Position numbers and translations under genes: made by a program
Assembly (NCBI GenBank): GCA_013399695.1
Contig: VXAU01006141.1
Coordinates: forward strand, 1,369,236-1,433,235
DNA length: 64,000 nucleotides
Direction of reading: 5' to 3'
DNA from: Formicarius rufipectus
Taxonomy: Eukaryota > Chordata > Aves > Passeriformes > Formicariidae
Part shown: one piece after another, positions 52,709 through 64,000 of the stretch
How the letters are laid out: each line of letters starts with the position of its first letter
Position numbering within the stretch: position 1 is the stretch's first letter
The notes under the pieces: model-generated
The model's input: only the letters and a program-made list of their open reading frames with translations
What the model was told of the DNA's origin: nothing
The model's database searches: none

Positions 52709-52788
52709 TGTGTGTGTTTGTGTTTTTTGTTTGTTTGTGTTTTTGTTTGGGTTTTTGTTTGTTTGGGTTTTTTGTTTTTGTTTTTTAA
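52709..52788. repeat. T/G-rich low-complexity tract
   Basis: Imperfect GTTTT/GTTT units with GGGTTTTTG motifs on the plus strand. It is the reverse-complement counterpart of the A/C tracts elsewhere in the window. Confidence 0.9.
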
Positions 52789-53914
52789 CTTGGGAGTTAT
52801 CAGAACTAATTCTTTTCTTCAGCCAGATTTAGTTTCACCACTTTGTCAAAGAAGCTGTCTGCCACAAGTATCAGGAAGTTCTCTAAATGGTGACTGTTCT
52901 GGATGTGGCCGTGTCAAACTGGCAAACTTTACAGAAACAAAGGAGGCAGGTTGGTTGTTCTACTCTTATTTCACTCATTTTATTGACCCTCAGGAAAGCT
53001 ATCGACAATTTAACCAATAACGAGGAAAGTAAAACCACGCACTATCTAGCTGCACAAAGAACTCTTTAAATGAGATTTCTAAAAAGTTAAACAGAATTAA
53101 GCAGAATATATAAAACACATATCAATGACAGCTCTAAAATATTCACACAGGCACAGGTATGTGGGGACAAATCACTAAAAGTCACAAGAGAAGCTGACAG
53201 CATTAGGAAGCAAAGAGAAATTAACTAAAATTCAATAACATTGTAAGTTTGAGAAAGGAAGGAATTGTGTCCAGAAATGGCTGAATTTGTCATTTGCTCT
53301 TTGCTTCAGTCTTTACAAGAAAGTGGAATAGTAGCTAGATACCTATTCATTGTTTAACATCCCCTTTCTCCATCTGGCCTGTGTTCCCTCCTCTTATTAC
53401 CTGAGGTGCTGGATGGCACCCAGGAGTGAAGACAGCTGACGCACCCTGAGCAGTCTTAGAGAACTTTGGAGGATGGGAAAGGTCCCAGAGCAATGCTATG
53501 ATGCTCACTCTTCCCATCAAGATATAGTAAACAAATGCAAAAATAGAAGTGCCTGTAAAATTACACATTAGTCATGTTACTTGTGACAGGAGAAAGATGA
53601 AGTGCAGATTTATTAAAACTACTATATGTTACTAACTTGAGTGATGGACTAGCAATCAAGCTTCCAAAGAGTGCAAACCAAAGCTTAAACCTGCTTAAGG
53701 GCAAGATTAAAATTCAGAGTGCTTCTCCCATTTATCAAGATCAATCTCAAGTCAACAAACCAGAACTGATTTTGAGAAGTGCAGAATAGCACACCGGAGT
53801 GGGAAAGAAGGGGGATGGACTGTGCACAAATGAAAGGGGAGGGCTCCTCTGGTCTACAGAGTTACAGTGAAAGGGTACAGGAGCTATACCAGGCATACCA
53901 ACTGAAAAGGCATC

Positions 53915-54320
53915 AACAAAAATGCTGTTGGAAGAAAAAAAGGTAGATTCGTTTTAGGTACATGAGATGAAAAAAAGATTCACAAAATAAGGGAGGTAAT
54001 TATTCCTCTATTCAGCACTGGAGGGTCACAATCAATAACGTGTCTGCTCCTGGAGAAACTGTATTAAATAAAATGTGGGAAAAAGTAGAAGACTCCAAAT
54101 GGAGCAACATTAATGATGAAAGGTTCAGAAATACTATTTGCAAGGAAAGGATGAAAGAGCTGGATTTGTTTAATGTCCAGAGGAAGAGGAGAACAGAACC
54201 AACAGTCCCCAAACATGAAAAGAGATTTTATCAAGAGAGACAACAATCAATAAATTATACTCCATGTCCACATGGGAAAGAAAGGCATTTAGCTGAACTT
54301 CTTCTTACAAAACATCGTTA
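53915..54320 (+). mobile_element. Diverged CR1 LINE fragment
   Basis: AAGGTAGATTCGTTTTAGGTACATGA and GGGAGGTAATTATTCCTCTATTCAGCACTGG (about 53940-54020) match the CR1 ORF2 region preceding the LVRPHLEY block. A GAGCTGGATTTGTTTAATGTCCAGAGGAAGAGGAGA block (about 54158-54193) follows and matches the LGLFSLEKRR coding block. Similarity fades after about 54300. The 130-codon open frame 54040-54432 overlaps this fragment in a mixture of frames and should not be taken as a host gene. The 5' limit is uncertain and could lie upstream of 53915. Confidence 0.65.
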
Positions 54321-55199
54321 TTTCTGTAAAAATGATGGGCATCTGTCACGGATTACACAGGTAAAGCTAATGGCGTCTCAAAACAGGGCAGCAGGCCTCT
54401 TGACATCTCTTCTGGAGACAGATTTCTTTTGATTACATTATTTTGTCTCTCCTCAGTTATTTATTCTAAGTGCCCACGCTACAACTGCTAATAACAAAAG
54501 CAGAGCTCCCTTCCCTTTGAAACCACTTTCCTCCAGTGTATTATTGCGCATAATAACCATATCATTAAGTGTCAGCAGGACTAAAGGTTTTCTGTATTTT
54601 AGTTCCCAAGCATTAAAGCAACAGACTTAGAGAGGATAAATGTAGCATAGCTATTGCTTCTGCTAATGAGGGGGAAGAAAAAGGTCAGCATCAATAAAGA
54701 AGGAAAATGCTCCACATGAAGTGTGAGGATAAAAGCAAATGTTAAAGGCAGAAATGTAGATAACCAAAGTTCCTTGGCAACCCAGAGTGAGAACCACTAC
54801 AGAGATATACAGTAACTCACCAGGAGAGATATTAGTTTCACTGAAATTCGTAACACTGTCTATCCATGCTTAATAGTTAGTTATTTTAGCTTCTTCACAT
54901 TAAATACACATTCAGATTTTCTGGATTCCTCTATTAATTGAGGTATTTACGTACCTATGTACAAGATATTTAATCAAATGAAGTTATGGTGAATATAACA
55001 TGGAACAGCTCTTCACCATTTCCTACAGCTCAGTGCAAAAATTATGCAATGTATGCACTCTAAGAATATCTCTTCCTCCCCTTCAAAAACTGTGACTTTT
55101 CTACATTAAATAGAAGAAACTTCTTGCACTTGGGAACAAAGCAGGGAACCACCAAACCTAGGCTGTTCTGAGCTGAGAAAGTTACAAGCTGAGAAATTA
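54321..55199. other. Unique noncoding sequence between CR1 fragments
   Basis: AT-rich, with no gene or repeat recognised. It may include highly diverged CR1 sequence linking the flanking pieces, but I could not follow a collinear match. Confidence 0.5.
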
Positions 55200-55283
55200 T
55201 TTAATCCCTGTAAGGGCTATTCATTTAAGAGCTGGGCTTGATGATCCTTGTGGGTCCCTTTCAACTCAGAATATTCTGTGATT
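55200..55283 (+). mobile_element. CR1 LINE 3'-end fragment
   Basis: The run AGAGCTGGGCTTGATGATCC, TTGTGGGTCCCTTTCAACTCAG, AATATTCTGTGATTT is a clear avian CR1 3' end. The region from about 55110 may be part of the same copy at higher divergence. The piece points toward the minus-oriented CR1 that starts at 55718, so the two are tail to tail. Confidence 0.88.
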
Positions 55284-55306
55284 TAAATCAAATGTGGTTC
55301 TTGAAA

Positions 55307-55356
55307 CAACAACAACAAAAAAAAACAAAAGCAAAAGAAAAAAAAAAAAAAAGAAA
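55307..55356. repeat. A-rich tract downstream of CR1 end
   Basis: (CAA)n followed by CAAAAG units, an A15-type run and GAAACA. It lies about 24 bases beyond the CR1 3' end. CR1 has no poly(A) tail, so this is probably an independent A-rich tract. Confidence 0.85.
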
Positions 55357-55717
55357 CACCACCTCCCACACACCCATAGCAATAAAGATTTCAAACACCT
55401 GATCAGAGACATACAGTACGGAGGATTAAAGTGGACATTAAACAGAAAGACACTGCAACTAGACAAGATCTGTGCAACTACATAAGCAGCAAACCTCTGT
55501 GTGAGGTCATTTCCTTCTTGGACAAAGGGAGATCAGTTGTCTCTGCCAACACCAGGAAAAGTCTTGGAAGAATGCGGGAGGAACCATGTCAGACCATAAG
55601 CTCAGCTATTGCTCAGCGGGATGTCCTGAGGCAACATGACTAAACATGCATCAAACACATGCCATTTCTGATGGCTTGCTACAACTCAGGTATTCCACTA
55701 CACAGAAGTCAGAACTG
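55357..55717. other. Spacer between tail-to-tail CR1 copies
   Basis: About 360 bases of unique sequence. A 70-codon frame crosses it but shows nothing recognisable. It is a short island between two inverted CR1 3' ends. Confidence 0.6.
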
Positions 55718-56480
55718 TAGAATCACAGAATATGAAGAATTGGAAGGGACCCATCAGGATTATGAAATCCAGCTCCAGACCCTGCACAGGACCATCCCCA
55801 AGAGTCACACCATGTGCCTGAGAGCACTGTCCAAAAGCTTCTTGAACTCTCTCAGGTTTGGTGCTGTGGCCACTTCTCCAGGGAGCCTGTTCCAGTGCCC
55901 AGCCACCCTCTGAGTGAAAAACCTTTTCCTAATATTCAACATAAACCTCCCCTGACGTGGCTTCAGGTCATTCCCTCAGGTCCTGTCACTGGTCACCACA
56001 GACAAGAGGTCAGTGCGTGCCTCTCCTCTTCCCCTTCTGAAGAAGTTGAAACTGCAATGAGCTCTCCTTTCAGTCTCTTCTCCAGGTTGGACAGACCAAG
56101 TGACCTCAGCTGCTTCTCATATGGCTTCTCCTCAAGGTTCTTCACCATATCTTTGGATACTCTCTAACAGCTTTTAATATCTTTTCTATATTGTGGTGCC
56201 CCAAACTGCCCACCATGTTCAAGGTCAGGCTGCCCCAGTGCAGAGCAGAGCAGGACAATCCCCTCCCCTGCCTGGCTGGTGATGCTGTGACTGATGCCCC
56301 CCAGGACAGGGTTGGCCCTCCTGGCTGCCAGGGCACTGCTGACTCATATTCTACTTGCCATCAACCAGGACCCCCAGGGCCCTTTCCATGGCACTGCTTT
56401 CCAGCATCTCATTCCCCAGTCTTTACAAACATCTGGGTTTGCCCCATTCCAGGTGCCTCATCACCCAGCCTCTCCTGGTG
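55718..56480 (-). mobile_element. CR1 LINE fragment, about 760 bp
   Basis: The longest CR1 copy here. Its 3' end on the minus strand is AGAATCACAGAATATGAAGA (plus-strand view from 55719), followed by TTGGAAGGGACCCATCAGGA, the CTGCACAGGACCATCCCCAA block and the CTTGAACTCTCTCAGG block. Further in come ORF2 blocks such as TCTCTTCTCCAGGTTGGACA (reverse of the FSLEKR region, about 56076-56097). The 5' part reads, on the minus strand, as the block encoding GTWNEML...AL--GPWGSWLM-type sequence. ORF2 is broken by frameshifts: different segments are open in different frames, which creates several short overlapping open frames on both strands. It is a young-type avian CR1 by its intact 3' end. Confidence 0.93.
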
Positions 56481-57402
56481 CCGCAACAGGAGTCAAAATC
56501 CTGCACGAACTACCAGTGTACTGTTCCAACTCTAATACCTGCTGCCTCTGACACTCCAGCTTGACAGGACAAAAGCACTTTCCCCACACCCTCCCATCTC
56601 ACTGCCAAAGGGCAATGCTGTTGCTGTCAGATGCTTCCCAAGATGGACACAGGTTTCAAGCCAGCCAGTATGCAGGCAGCACCAGTCCCACAGTCTGGCC
56701 AGGACAAGAAAATTAAGGTTGCCACTACAGACCATGCACAGTGGTATATAAAGGAGAAACCTAACTTTCTGGTGTTTAGCTGTGCTCCCTGCCAAACCCA
56801 GGGCAGCAGAGTGAAGCCAGCTTTGTCCAGGCGAGGCAAACGGAGGCTCTTCTGTGTTTAGGTGCTGGCTGTGCAAGAAGCAAGGGCTGGAAATACAGTA
56901 GCTATACTTCTCTTCCTAAGCACAGTTTCCAGAAGAGTGTTAAAGACTGTGCTGGGATGCAATATACTTAGGTAACTGCTGACAAAAAGACAGCTGTCAA
57001 GGGTAACAGGACTGGTTTCTCCCCACAGGCTCAGTACTGTTTAGTAATAACAAACCGAACAGTTTTGACCATTTCAGTCCATAATGTGTACAGCTGCATG
57101 GGTGCTATCTCGCTCACCACGTGCAGAGTAAAAGTTATTCTGTCTCTGGTTGCTACACAACTTCAGCCATCAGAGCCCTGCAAGTCTCCTGAAAAAAAGT
57201 GGTACAACACCAAGGGTCCCAGAGACCCCAGATCCAGAGGTCAAACAAACAAGCTGACCTTCAAGAGAAGATAATGAGACCTTTGCTAAGGAATTGCAAA
57301 GTATCATATTTGGAGTGTTAACCATCAGCCTGCCTTCAATTCCAGAGCAGATAAAGATGATGCAAAGACATGATTTCTGATTATTCTAGGTACTTAGGAA
57401 AG

Positions 57403-57447
57403 CAAAACCAACCAACCAACCAAACAAACAAAAACCCCAAACAAAAC
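57403..57447. repeat. A/C-rich tract with (CCAA)n and AAACCCC
   Basis: Four CCAA units, then CAAA units, then AAAAACCCCAAAC. The order is the same as in the tract at 28168-28252. Confidence 0.92.
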
Positions 57448-60400
57448 CTCCTTTGCCCTGTCATGGAAATTTTTTTTAACAATCTATTTAATTCATGACT
57501 GTTCCATATTTCAGTTGATGTGCTATGTGAGTCACCACCATGGCTTATCGTGGATGCAATAAAAGGTTGTTTTCAAGAGCATCAAAGTATATGAGCAGGA
57601 GTGAGAGGCTTTTTCTTGCAAAAGTAGTAATACCATTCTTCTACAACAGACTCTCCTTTCACTGGGAAAATGTTTTTGAATGTCAGCAAAGTAACTCATA
57701 TAGCTCATATTATATATACCTTGATATATATTGCCTATGTACCTAAACCCTTGTAGTGCCAGGGCAAAAGGTGTTTTCAGAATCACCACTAAGGTGATGT
57801 ATCAGCATGGGTCAGATGGAAGGGCCTGACTATATAGCAAGAAAGGAAAAAGAACAAGCCTGGGAAAAACATTTATATCGTAGCTACATGGTTGCAGTAC
57901 AGGCACCTATGCTGTTTAAAATTACACTAAAAATAAATTTAGATATTGTTTCCCTAAGACAGAAGGATGCTGTGTCCACATTTCTGACATTCAGATAGGC
58001 ACACAGTCCATTTGATGCAGTGAGCTTAACTAACAAGGTATTTTACAAGGGCAAGCTCAGCAACTTGTCTTTGCCATGGAAGTGCAGTTGGCCAGAGCCA
58101 TTTGAATACAGTCAGTGTCAAGCTTTGCAATTACAAGCATCAACATACATCGAAAGTAGTCTCTGTTATCTGTTGCACTTGAAGTCAGTTACAAAAACTG
58201 GTCACTCCAGTTACTGAGTCATAACCTTTAAAATCTGCCACAGCTTTTATCCCGGGGCACAAGCGAAGTATTAGTCAGGCCAGTATCAATAGCAGCTTTA
58301 GGAAAATCAGCATTCCTGGAATCTGAAAGCATGAGGGTGTTTTCTGATGAAAAGTCACACAACATTTCCCATAAGAACCCAGTGTCTTCAGATCTTTGGA
58401 TGTCTGTAAGCAAAACCTGCCCTTACTGGCTGCCCTGTGAGGTGCAGCAGTATCACCTCCTTGCTATGGGCATTCATAAGTACTTGCGTCTGTCTCTGAG
58501 GGGTGTCAATCTGACTCACTACAGTGAGATTATATTTTTTTTCAATCTATGTCTTCCATCCATCACTTAATGTTGTTTGATGAAGTCTTCTGCCCCACCC
58601 TGTCTCTAGCAACCTTTAGGAAAGACATTTCGATGGGCAGACAGGAATTCATGACTCACTAACAGAATTATCAGCAAATATTTGAGTTCAGTTTCATCAA
58701 AGGCTGCAAGTTTTCAGCTACCATGTTCCAAGAGCAAAAGTACAATACAGAATTCCATGGTATAACTTAAGGAAGTTGTGCCTGTCAGACTTTGAAAGCA
58801 CTGGATCCTTCTCAAGGCAGCTTTACGTATGGGTGTTGACCGCATTTAATTATACATGCTGGCTGCTGTGCTATGCCCTGCAGCACCAGCATTCAGTGAG
58901 ATGGTGTCTTTCAGATGCCATTGCACCTTGTTCATTTCACAGTGAGAGCAAGTGTCTGTGTTGGGTCAGCACAAGTACTGGAGGTTGGTTAGGAGTCGAA
59001 AGATCCTGTCTGTATTCTGCAAGCGACTCCTGCTCACAAGCACAGGAAGGAAGGGAATAGAGACTGTCCTCAAGGAAGATCTTTACAACCCCTGAAAACA
59101 GCTAGGAAGAAAATGCCTTATGCAAAATACCACCATCCTTGTCTGACATTTGAGGCTAGTCTTACAGGCAAACAGGAAATAATACTGCTACCCAAAACAT
59201 AATTTTTAAACCGAAGTTGCCAGTTATTGAAGCATTTATCTGGGACCCACTTGTGGCTCTCAAAAGACTGTTTGCACCAGCTTCTTGACATTATCAACTT
59301 GTGTTATTTGCTGCCTCCCGAAATGTCAGCTGCCTAACCTTTCAAGGCTGCTCTTATATACCACCTGCTATTCCAAAACTCATTAAATATAGCAAAGACC
59401 TACAGTCCTGTGTAAATCTTGCAGTCAAGCCAAGCTGAATAGGGAATACCAAGATGTTTGAACCATCTTTTACTTTGGGCACTTCCCATTCCTTGATGCA
59501 GGGGTCTGCCCTTGTTCTTGAGCTCTGAGAAAGGTATTTTTTCCCTCCTTTTTCATAGTACATACAGTGTTACAATCAGTCTTTTTTTTATTTTTACAAA
59601 TATTGCAATCATATGTATTCCCTAGCTACACAAGGAGACAATCCTCAGCAAAAGTCAGCTCAAGATGTGGGTTTCCCAATTTCCTCTAAGGTGTGCCTAT
59701 TGTTTAGATTAATCCCCAGCACAGAATGTCTGGCACACTGGGAACTCTGCAATCTGTCTAGGAAGTTGCAGGACTGCTGCGACATCATCAGACGTGTCAG
59801 TATTAATGGCAAATGCTAAATATTATATTCCAGATACTATGCAGTTTTAAGTTTCTGGAGGGAAAAAAAAAATCAACATTAAAGTGAATTCCTCCAGTCC
59901 AATACCCTTTTTTTTTTTAATAAGAAAACGAAGCAAAGCAAGGTTTGGTGGTGTACTTCTAGGATTGATTAAAAATATACAAAACCTCAACAAAAACCCC
60001 CTACCAACCAGTGAGTTTAATTACAAAAACGTTCTCTGTCATTGGGGATTATGCCATTGCTAAATTGTCACACATAAGATGATGAAAAATTTCAGACAGA
60101 CTCTACAGATAAGGCATCAACATTATTTCAGTATTTTCCTTCACCAGGGACATATCAGGATACAGCAAGTAGCCTAAAATCTAACTTTGATTCCTCTAAT
60201 AAACAGACAGAGGTGTTTAAATGCTGTTCTTTTGAGCACTCAGAGAAAAGGCAGCTCACTGGTGGACATGGGATTAGGGCATCCACCTGCATGGGGGATA
60301 CAGCAGAAGCATCTAATTCCGGTCAGTACCATCGGTTGAACTTGATCTTTCCTATGAGCCTCCCAGGAGAAGCTAGGGGTTTGGTTGACCATTTCTTGTT

Positions 60401-61427
60401 TTCATTTTCTCTGAGGACACCACTGTGATAATCTGGTCAGTGGCAGTGGGGTGGGTTTTAAACACCATATGAGGTCTTCAGAGACTGTGCTATTGCTAAA
60501 ACCGCTGATAACCACAGCATAGGTGGTTCTATCAGTGCTCAGCAGCAACAGATTACGTGGCAGCTGGGTGGCTCATTGCTGGATAGCAAATGCCTTATGA
60601 GAAAATTGAACATCCAAGGCTTCTAAGCACCTCAGCAGAGCTGAGACTCCTCCAGATGGTTTTGTCAAATGGAAGTCCACGTTATCATCCAGTGCAGGAA
60701 AGCAAAGTGGTCAGTAATCTCTAGCAGCAGAGGATAGGCAGAAACATGCAGTATGGTCAACATTTGGAGCAAGGTACAGATTTAGGCAATTCCAGAGAAG
60801 GACACCTTTCCTCAGCCTCAGCTCAGAGCCACTCACCCTTCAGCTGTCTGAAACTCAAGTGATTAAAGAGAGAGTGCTGTCACCAGCAGAGCTGGGTTTG
60901 GCAAATGGGGATACCGACATCAACCAAGCAGACAAGTTTATTTTGGAGATATTTTCAGGCCAAATCTTAAAAGCTACTTTACCCCTAGACCTGCAGAAGA
61001 TGCAAGAGTCAGTGCTCATACTGCACTGAGAGTCCATATGCCCAGTGGAGTGATGATGTGGTTTTCTCTCCCATTCCCTTCCCTCTCAGAGTAAACGGGC
61101 TGTAGCTTAATGAGAACTTCTTAGAAGCAAATAAATTCCATTAGAAAGTTATTTTTCAATTATGGCTGTTCCGATATAACTTATCCAGGTTTTACCAAGT
61201 TTATCCTGAAGGAATTTGCTTCATAATGAAGGGATATTCCCTATGAATGTGTAGGCTTAAAAGTGAGTGTTCCCCGTAACTCATTTGTGCATAATCACTT
61301 TGACGCTTAGAAATGTCATTAAAACAACTCAACATTAGGATTTCATAGATGCCATGGGGGAAGTTCAGCACTACCCAGTAAACTGGAATAACTGAAAACA
61401 CACCCACATCACCTCTAGAATAAAAGA

Positions 61428-61475
61428 AAAAAAAAAAGTAAAAACCCCACAAACAACAAAAAAACTACAAAACAC
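61428..61475. repeat. A/C-rich low-complexity tract
   Basis: Poly-A with a G/T interruption, then AAAAACCCCACAAAC and CAAAAAAAC units. The minus-strand reading is Phe-rich and noncoding. Confidence 0.88.
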
Positions 61476-63525
61476 TACCTCCACCATCATCACCCTCCTT
61501 CCCAATCTCACCTTCAGGGTTAAACTTCTTTGAAGCTGGCTAGAGGGGATTAAAAATAACCAATCAAACCACCAACACCAAAAACTCAAGCCTTGCTGTT
61601 CATCTTTGTGCCAAGATTAATACTTTACTTCACTTTAGACACCGTGCAGCTGTGCCTGTCTTTTTCACCTTCACATCTTATACCTGCCATTTCTCTAGTA
61701 TTTACCCTACAGTAAAACCATGAAGTCAATAAGGTCCAGGTCACCTCGTAGTGTTTAGATCAACAGGAGAGATATTAGCCCCAACAGCTTCAGACAAGGT
61801 GACTAAATAACTAACTAACTAAATGGGCTCTTGAATAACTTTTAAATTGATAGTACTCAGGGATTTTATCCAAGCTAGCTGCCTATGTCTCAGCCCAAAA
61901 GTTTATGCTCTGTGCAGAATATACCCTTCCTACATGAAGGCATTTCAGAGTGCCTTCCAGGTGCTAGTATGCCGGCCCTAGAGGGAAGTTTAACATTCTT
62001 GCAAGTTACAACTGTTCAAAGATTTTAAGTAATGGGTATTCTTAATTAGAGAGCTAAAGCAGGTGCAAAAGTTCTTGCAGGAGGATGGGGCTGAAGATGT
62101 AATGAGTCCCTTCAGAGAGTCTAAATCGTTAGACCTACAAACGCAGCAGAAAGCTCAAAGCCCTCCAAGCAAAGCAAGTGTTTTGGTATCTCCAGAGCTA
62201 GAGTGCAGAGGGTGCATTGAGGGCTGGACTGACCCTGGTTTTGCACAAGAGATGAGAGCAAGACTTGCCACCCCCTCCCTTGCTAACAGGCTTACAGCTG
62301 TGCACAGAAGCCCTTCCTTTCTGGGACTAAGACCTTTACTAGAGGAAAGAAAAATTTGCAAGAATTGCAGACTGATCACAGAGCCATAGTAAGCAACTTA
62401 CTTATTTCTTCCTTTAGTGTCTTTTAATCCATGCAATTTATGATTTATTGTTATTTTATTTTAGGGTACACTGTAGTGCAGCCAAAGGCTCTGCCAGGGT
62501 GAAAAAACCAAACCTGTGTTTTATTTCCTGAGTCTCATCAGCACAGCACAGATGGTTGAGAAAGAACCCTATGCTAGCTAAAAGGAGTTGGGAAGCAGTA
62601 TACACACACATTTTGTACTATAGGTGAAGGAGAAATCAGCAAACATAGTTTATGAGAAACATCTGCTGGAACCTGATAGCAAGAATTTATTAATAAAATT
62701 AACACAGGTGGTGTTTAGTTGGGTTCTACTCCACCCCTCTAAGATTTGGAGATGCTGCAGCTTTACTACCAGATGTCTTCATAAATTTTAATAATATTCA
62801 TAATTACTAAACCAGATTCATGGAGCTGTATTCCATGAAATATTTTAATACAGGAAAAAACCAAAAAACATACAAATACCCAACTCTTTATAGCAATTTA
62901 CACTGACAACTAGAAGAACACATTCAGACTAAAATTCAGCAACAACAGTTGACTCAACACCAGCTACCTCATGAACCACAGGAAAAAGGAAGATTTCCTG
63001 TCTGCTAATAAAAACTTTCATGGGATCATTAGAGGTAACCAAGAATTGGATCATAACAGAAAATACTAACATTTGAATATAATTACTATTTTCATTTTGA
63101 AATATAATTTCCAGGCATGCAGATGCACCTTAACCATTACTATTTCTGAAGAAAAATTTCTCAGAAGGAGGACATAGTGGAGGTGAGGCTGCTCTTACTC
63201 AGCATGGACACAGTTTCATAACAAAAGCCACATGGCAAAGCACAGGGTTTAAAAGTATCACTTTTTTTTTTTTTTGATATTCTGGAAGCATTAAAGTTAA
63301 AATATTCTTCTCCATCCCCTTATGTATTTTCACAAGAAAGAACAAAGAGTTGTTTCTTATTAGATCATGACTGCTCTTAAATAAGGCTCATCAGGGAAAT
63401 ATTGTTCTGCCAGAAGAGTAAAAAACTCAGTGCAACAATAGTTTGAAATTAGGGAATGCATGTTCCTGTCTTGAACACAAGTTTGTAGCATGACCTGAAG
63501 TAACTTGTTCCTTGCCTCAATTTTT

Positions 63526-64000
63526 AGAGAATCACACAAAAATACGGGTTAGTTCTTTGGATATCTTGCAGTTCAACCTTCTATTCAAAGCAAAGCTAGT
63601 TTCAAAGTTGGACAAGGTTGTAAGGGGCATGGTGTAGTTGAGTTTTGAAGGTTCCCAGAGGAAGTTCCTGGGAACTATCTGTTCCTGTGCTCAAGAAGTT
63701 CATGATGAAAGAAGGGGTTACCACCAAATAAAATTTTCCATTCTGCAATTTGTGACAATTGCTTCTTGTCCTTTTGTTCTACACCTTGAGAAGAGCCCGG
63801 CTGCATCACCTTTGCTGTATCCCATCAGGCACTGGGAGACATCAAGCAGCCCTTCCCTAATTTCTCCAGGCTAAACTAGACCCTTTCCTTCAGCTTCTCT
63901 CTGTATATCCCATGCAAGGGGCTCTGGCCACATTAGCTGCACTCTACTGGGCTCTCCCATGTGCTGGTATGGGAATATTCATATAAAACTGTTCTGAGAT
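63526..64000 (-). mobile_element. CR1 LINE fragment running off the window
   Basis: From its 3' end at AGAGAATCACACAAA (63526) it shows, in plus-strand view, GTTCAACCTTCTATTCAAAG, TTGGACAAGGTTGTAAGGGGCATGG and AGTTGAGTTTTGAAGGTTCC. Then come a TGACAATTGCTTCTTGTCCTTTTGTT block, CCTAATTTCTCCAGGCTAAA and GGGCTCTCCCATGTGCTGGT. These are successive reverse-complement blocks of an avian CR1 3' UTR and ORF2 C-terminus. The element continues past the right edge, so its full length is unknown. Moderate divergence, frames broken. Confidence 0.88.

Larger units (their letters stand above)
44552..53914. other. Unique noncoding sequence with small repeats
   Basis: About 9.4 kb without a supported gene. 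The frames at 46579-46932 (plus, 117 codons), 50568-50939 (plus, 123 codons) and 52631-53020 (plus, 129 codons) resemble no family; the last is inflated by a T/G tract. Two perfect or near-perfect short tandem duplications and a possible MIR/L2 relic are listed separately. A (CAAA)n stretch lies at 47436-47454. Confidence 0.55.
56481..63525. other. Unique noncoding sequence, no gene recognised
   Basis: About 7 kb without a supported gene. 56531-56880 is G+C-richer and has a TATATAAAG at 56745-56753, but nothing downstream looks transcribed. Frames such as 56532-56876 (minus, 114 codons) and 62063-62389 (plus, 108 codons) match nothing known. Simple tracts lie at 57403-57447, 61428-61475, 59912-59921 (T) and 63262-63275 (T14). 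Confidence 0.5.

Noticed and set aside
52631..53020. Plus-strand 129-codon frame rich in Phe, Val and Cys
   Set aside because: Inflated by the T/G low-complexity tract at 52709-52788.
54040..54432. Plus-strand 130-codon Lys/Glu-rich frame that looks protein-like
   Set aside because: The DNA underneath matches CR1 blocks read in another frame, so the frame is a by-product of a decayed LINE.
56745..56753. TATATAAAG resembling a TATA box
   Set aside because: No initiator, transcript or coding sequence downstream; such motifs are common in AT-rich DNA.
62063..62389. Plus-strand 108-codon frame with balanced amino-acid composition
   Set aside because: Composition alone is not evidence; no homology was recognised, and the antisense strand is also open.
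63475..63525. Possible MIR-like string (GTAACTTGTTCCTTGCCTCA)
   Set aside because: Only one short block matches and it abuts a CR1 end; too weak to call.
1..64000. Any bacterial-type system, CRISPR array, tRNA cluster or operon
   Set aside because: The sequence is vertebrate-like with CR1 LINEs and microsatellites; no regularly spaced repeats, cloverleaf sequences or gene arrays were seen.

Overview
The window looks like noncoding nuclear DNA from a bird. The base composition is AT-rich, and the recognisable interspersed repeats are mostly chicken repeat 1 (CR1) LINE fragments, several with the avian CR1 3' end (consensus close to GATTCTRTGATT). One non-CR1 LINE, one gap of Ns and many A/C-rich low-complexity tracts complete the picture. 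No protein-coding gene, rRNA, tRNA or CRISPR array could be supported. The longest open frames (about 130 to 180 codons) are near the length expected by chance in 64 kb of this composition, apart from those that lie in LINE fragments.

Layout. 1-10,540 is unique sequence with a (GATA)n microsatellite, an A/C tract, a CR1 3' stub and a likely MIR/L2 relic. 10,541-11,573 is the most informative part: a 5'-truncated, RTE-like LINE on the minus strand. It carries reverse transcriptase motifs, a C-terminal zinc knuckle, a trinucleotide 3' tail and a matching 12-bp flanking direct repeat, and it is interrupted by a 239-bp assembly gap. 11,574-25,440 is repeat-poor and holds two stretches (about 15.8 kb and 18.9-19.9 kb) that look like candidate conserved noncoding elements. 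25.2-26.96 kb holds a strong short hairpin, a possible old LTR and an old CR1. 27-33.3 kb has a CA repeat, A/C tracts and a GC-richer candidate element (28.9-29.9 kb). A CR1 with a recognisable ORF2 C-terminus lies at 33.3-33.9 kb. 33.9-53.9 kb is mostly unique with small relics. 53.9-56.5 kb is a cluster of three CR1 pieces, and another CR1 runs off the right edge from about 63.5 kb.

No genes act together here. The window is best read as intergenic or deep intronic sequence whose history is written by LINEs. The RTE-like insertion is the observation most worth following, because such elements are patchy in birds and have been linked to horizontal transfer (AviRTE). Repeat family names come from recognition by eye and not from a database search.
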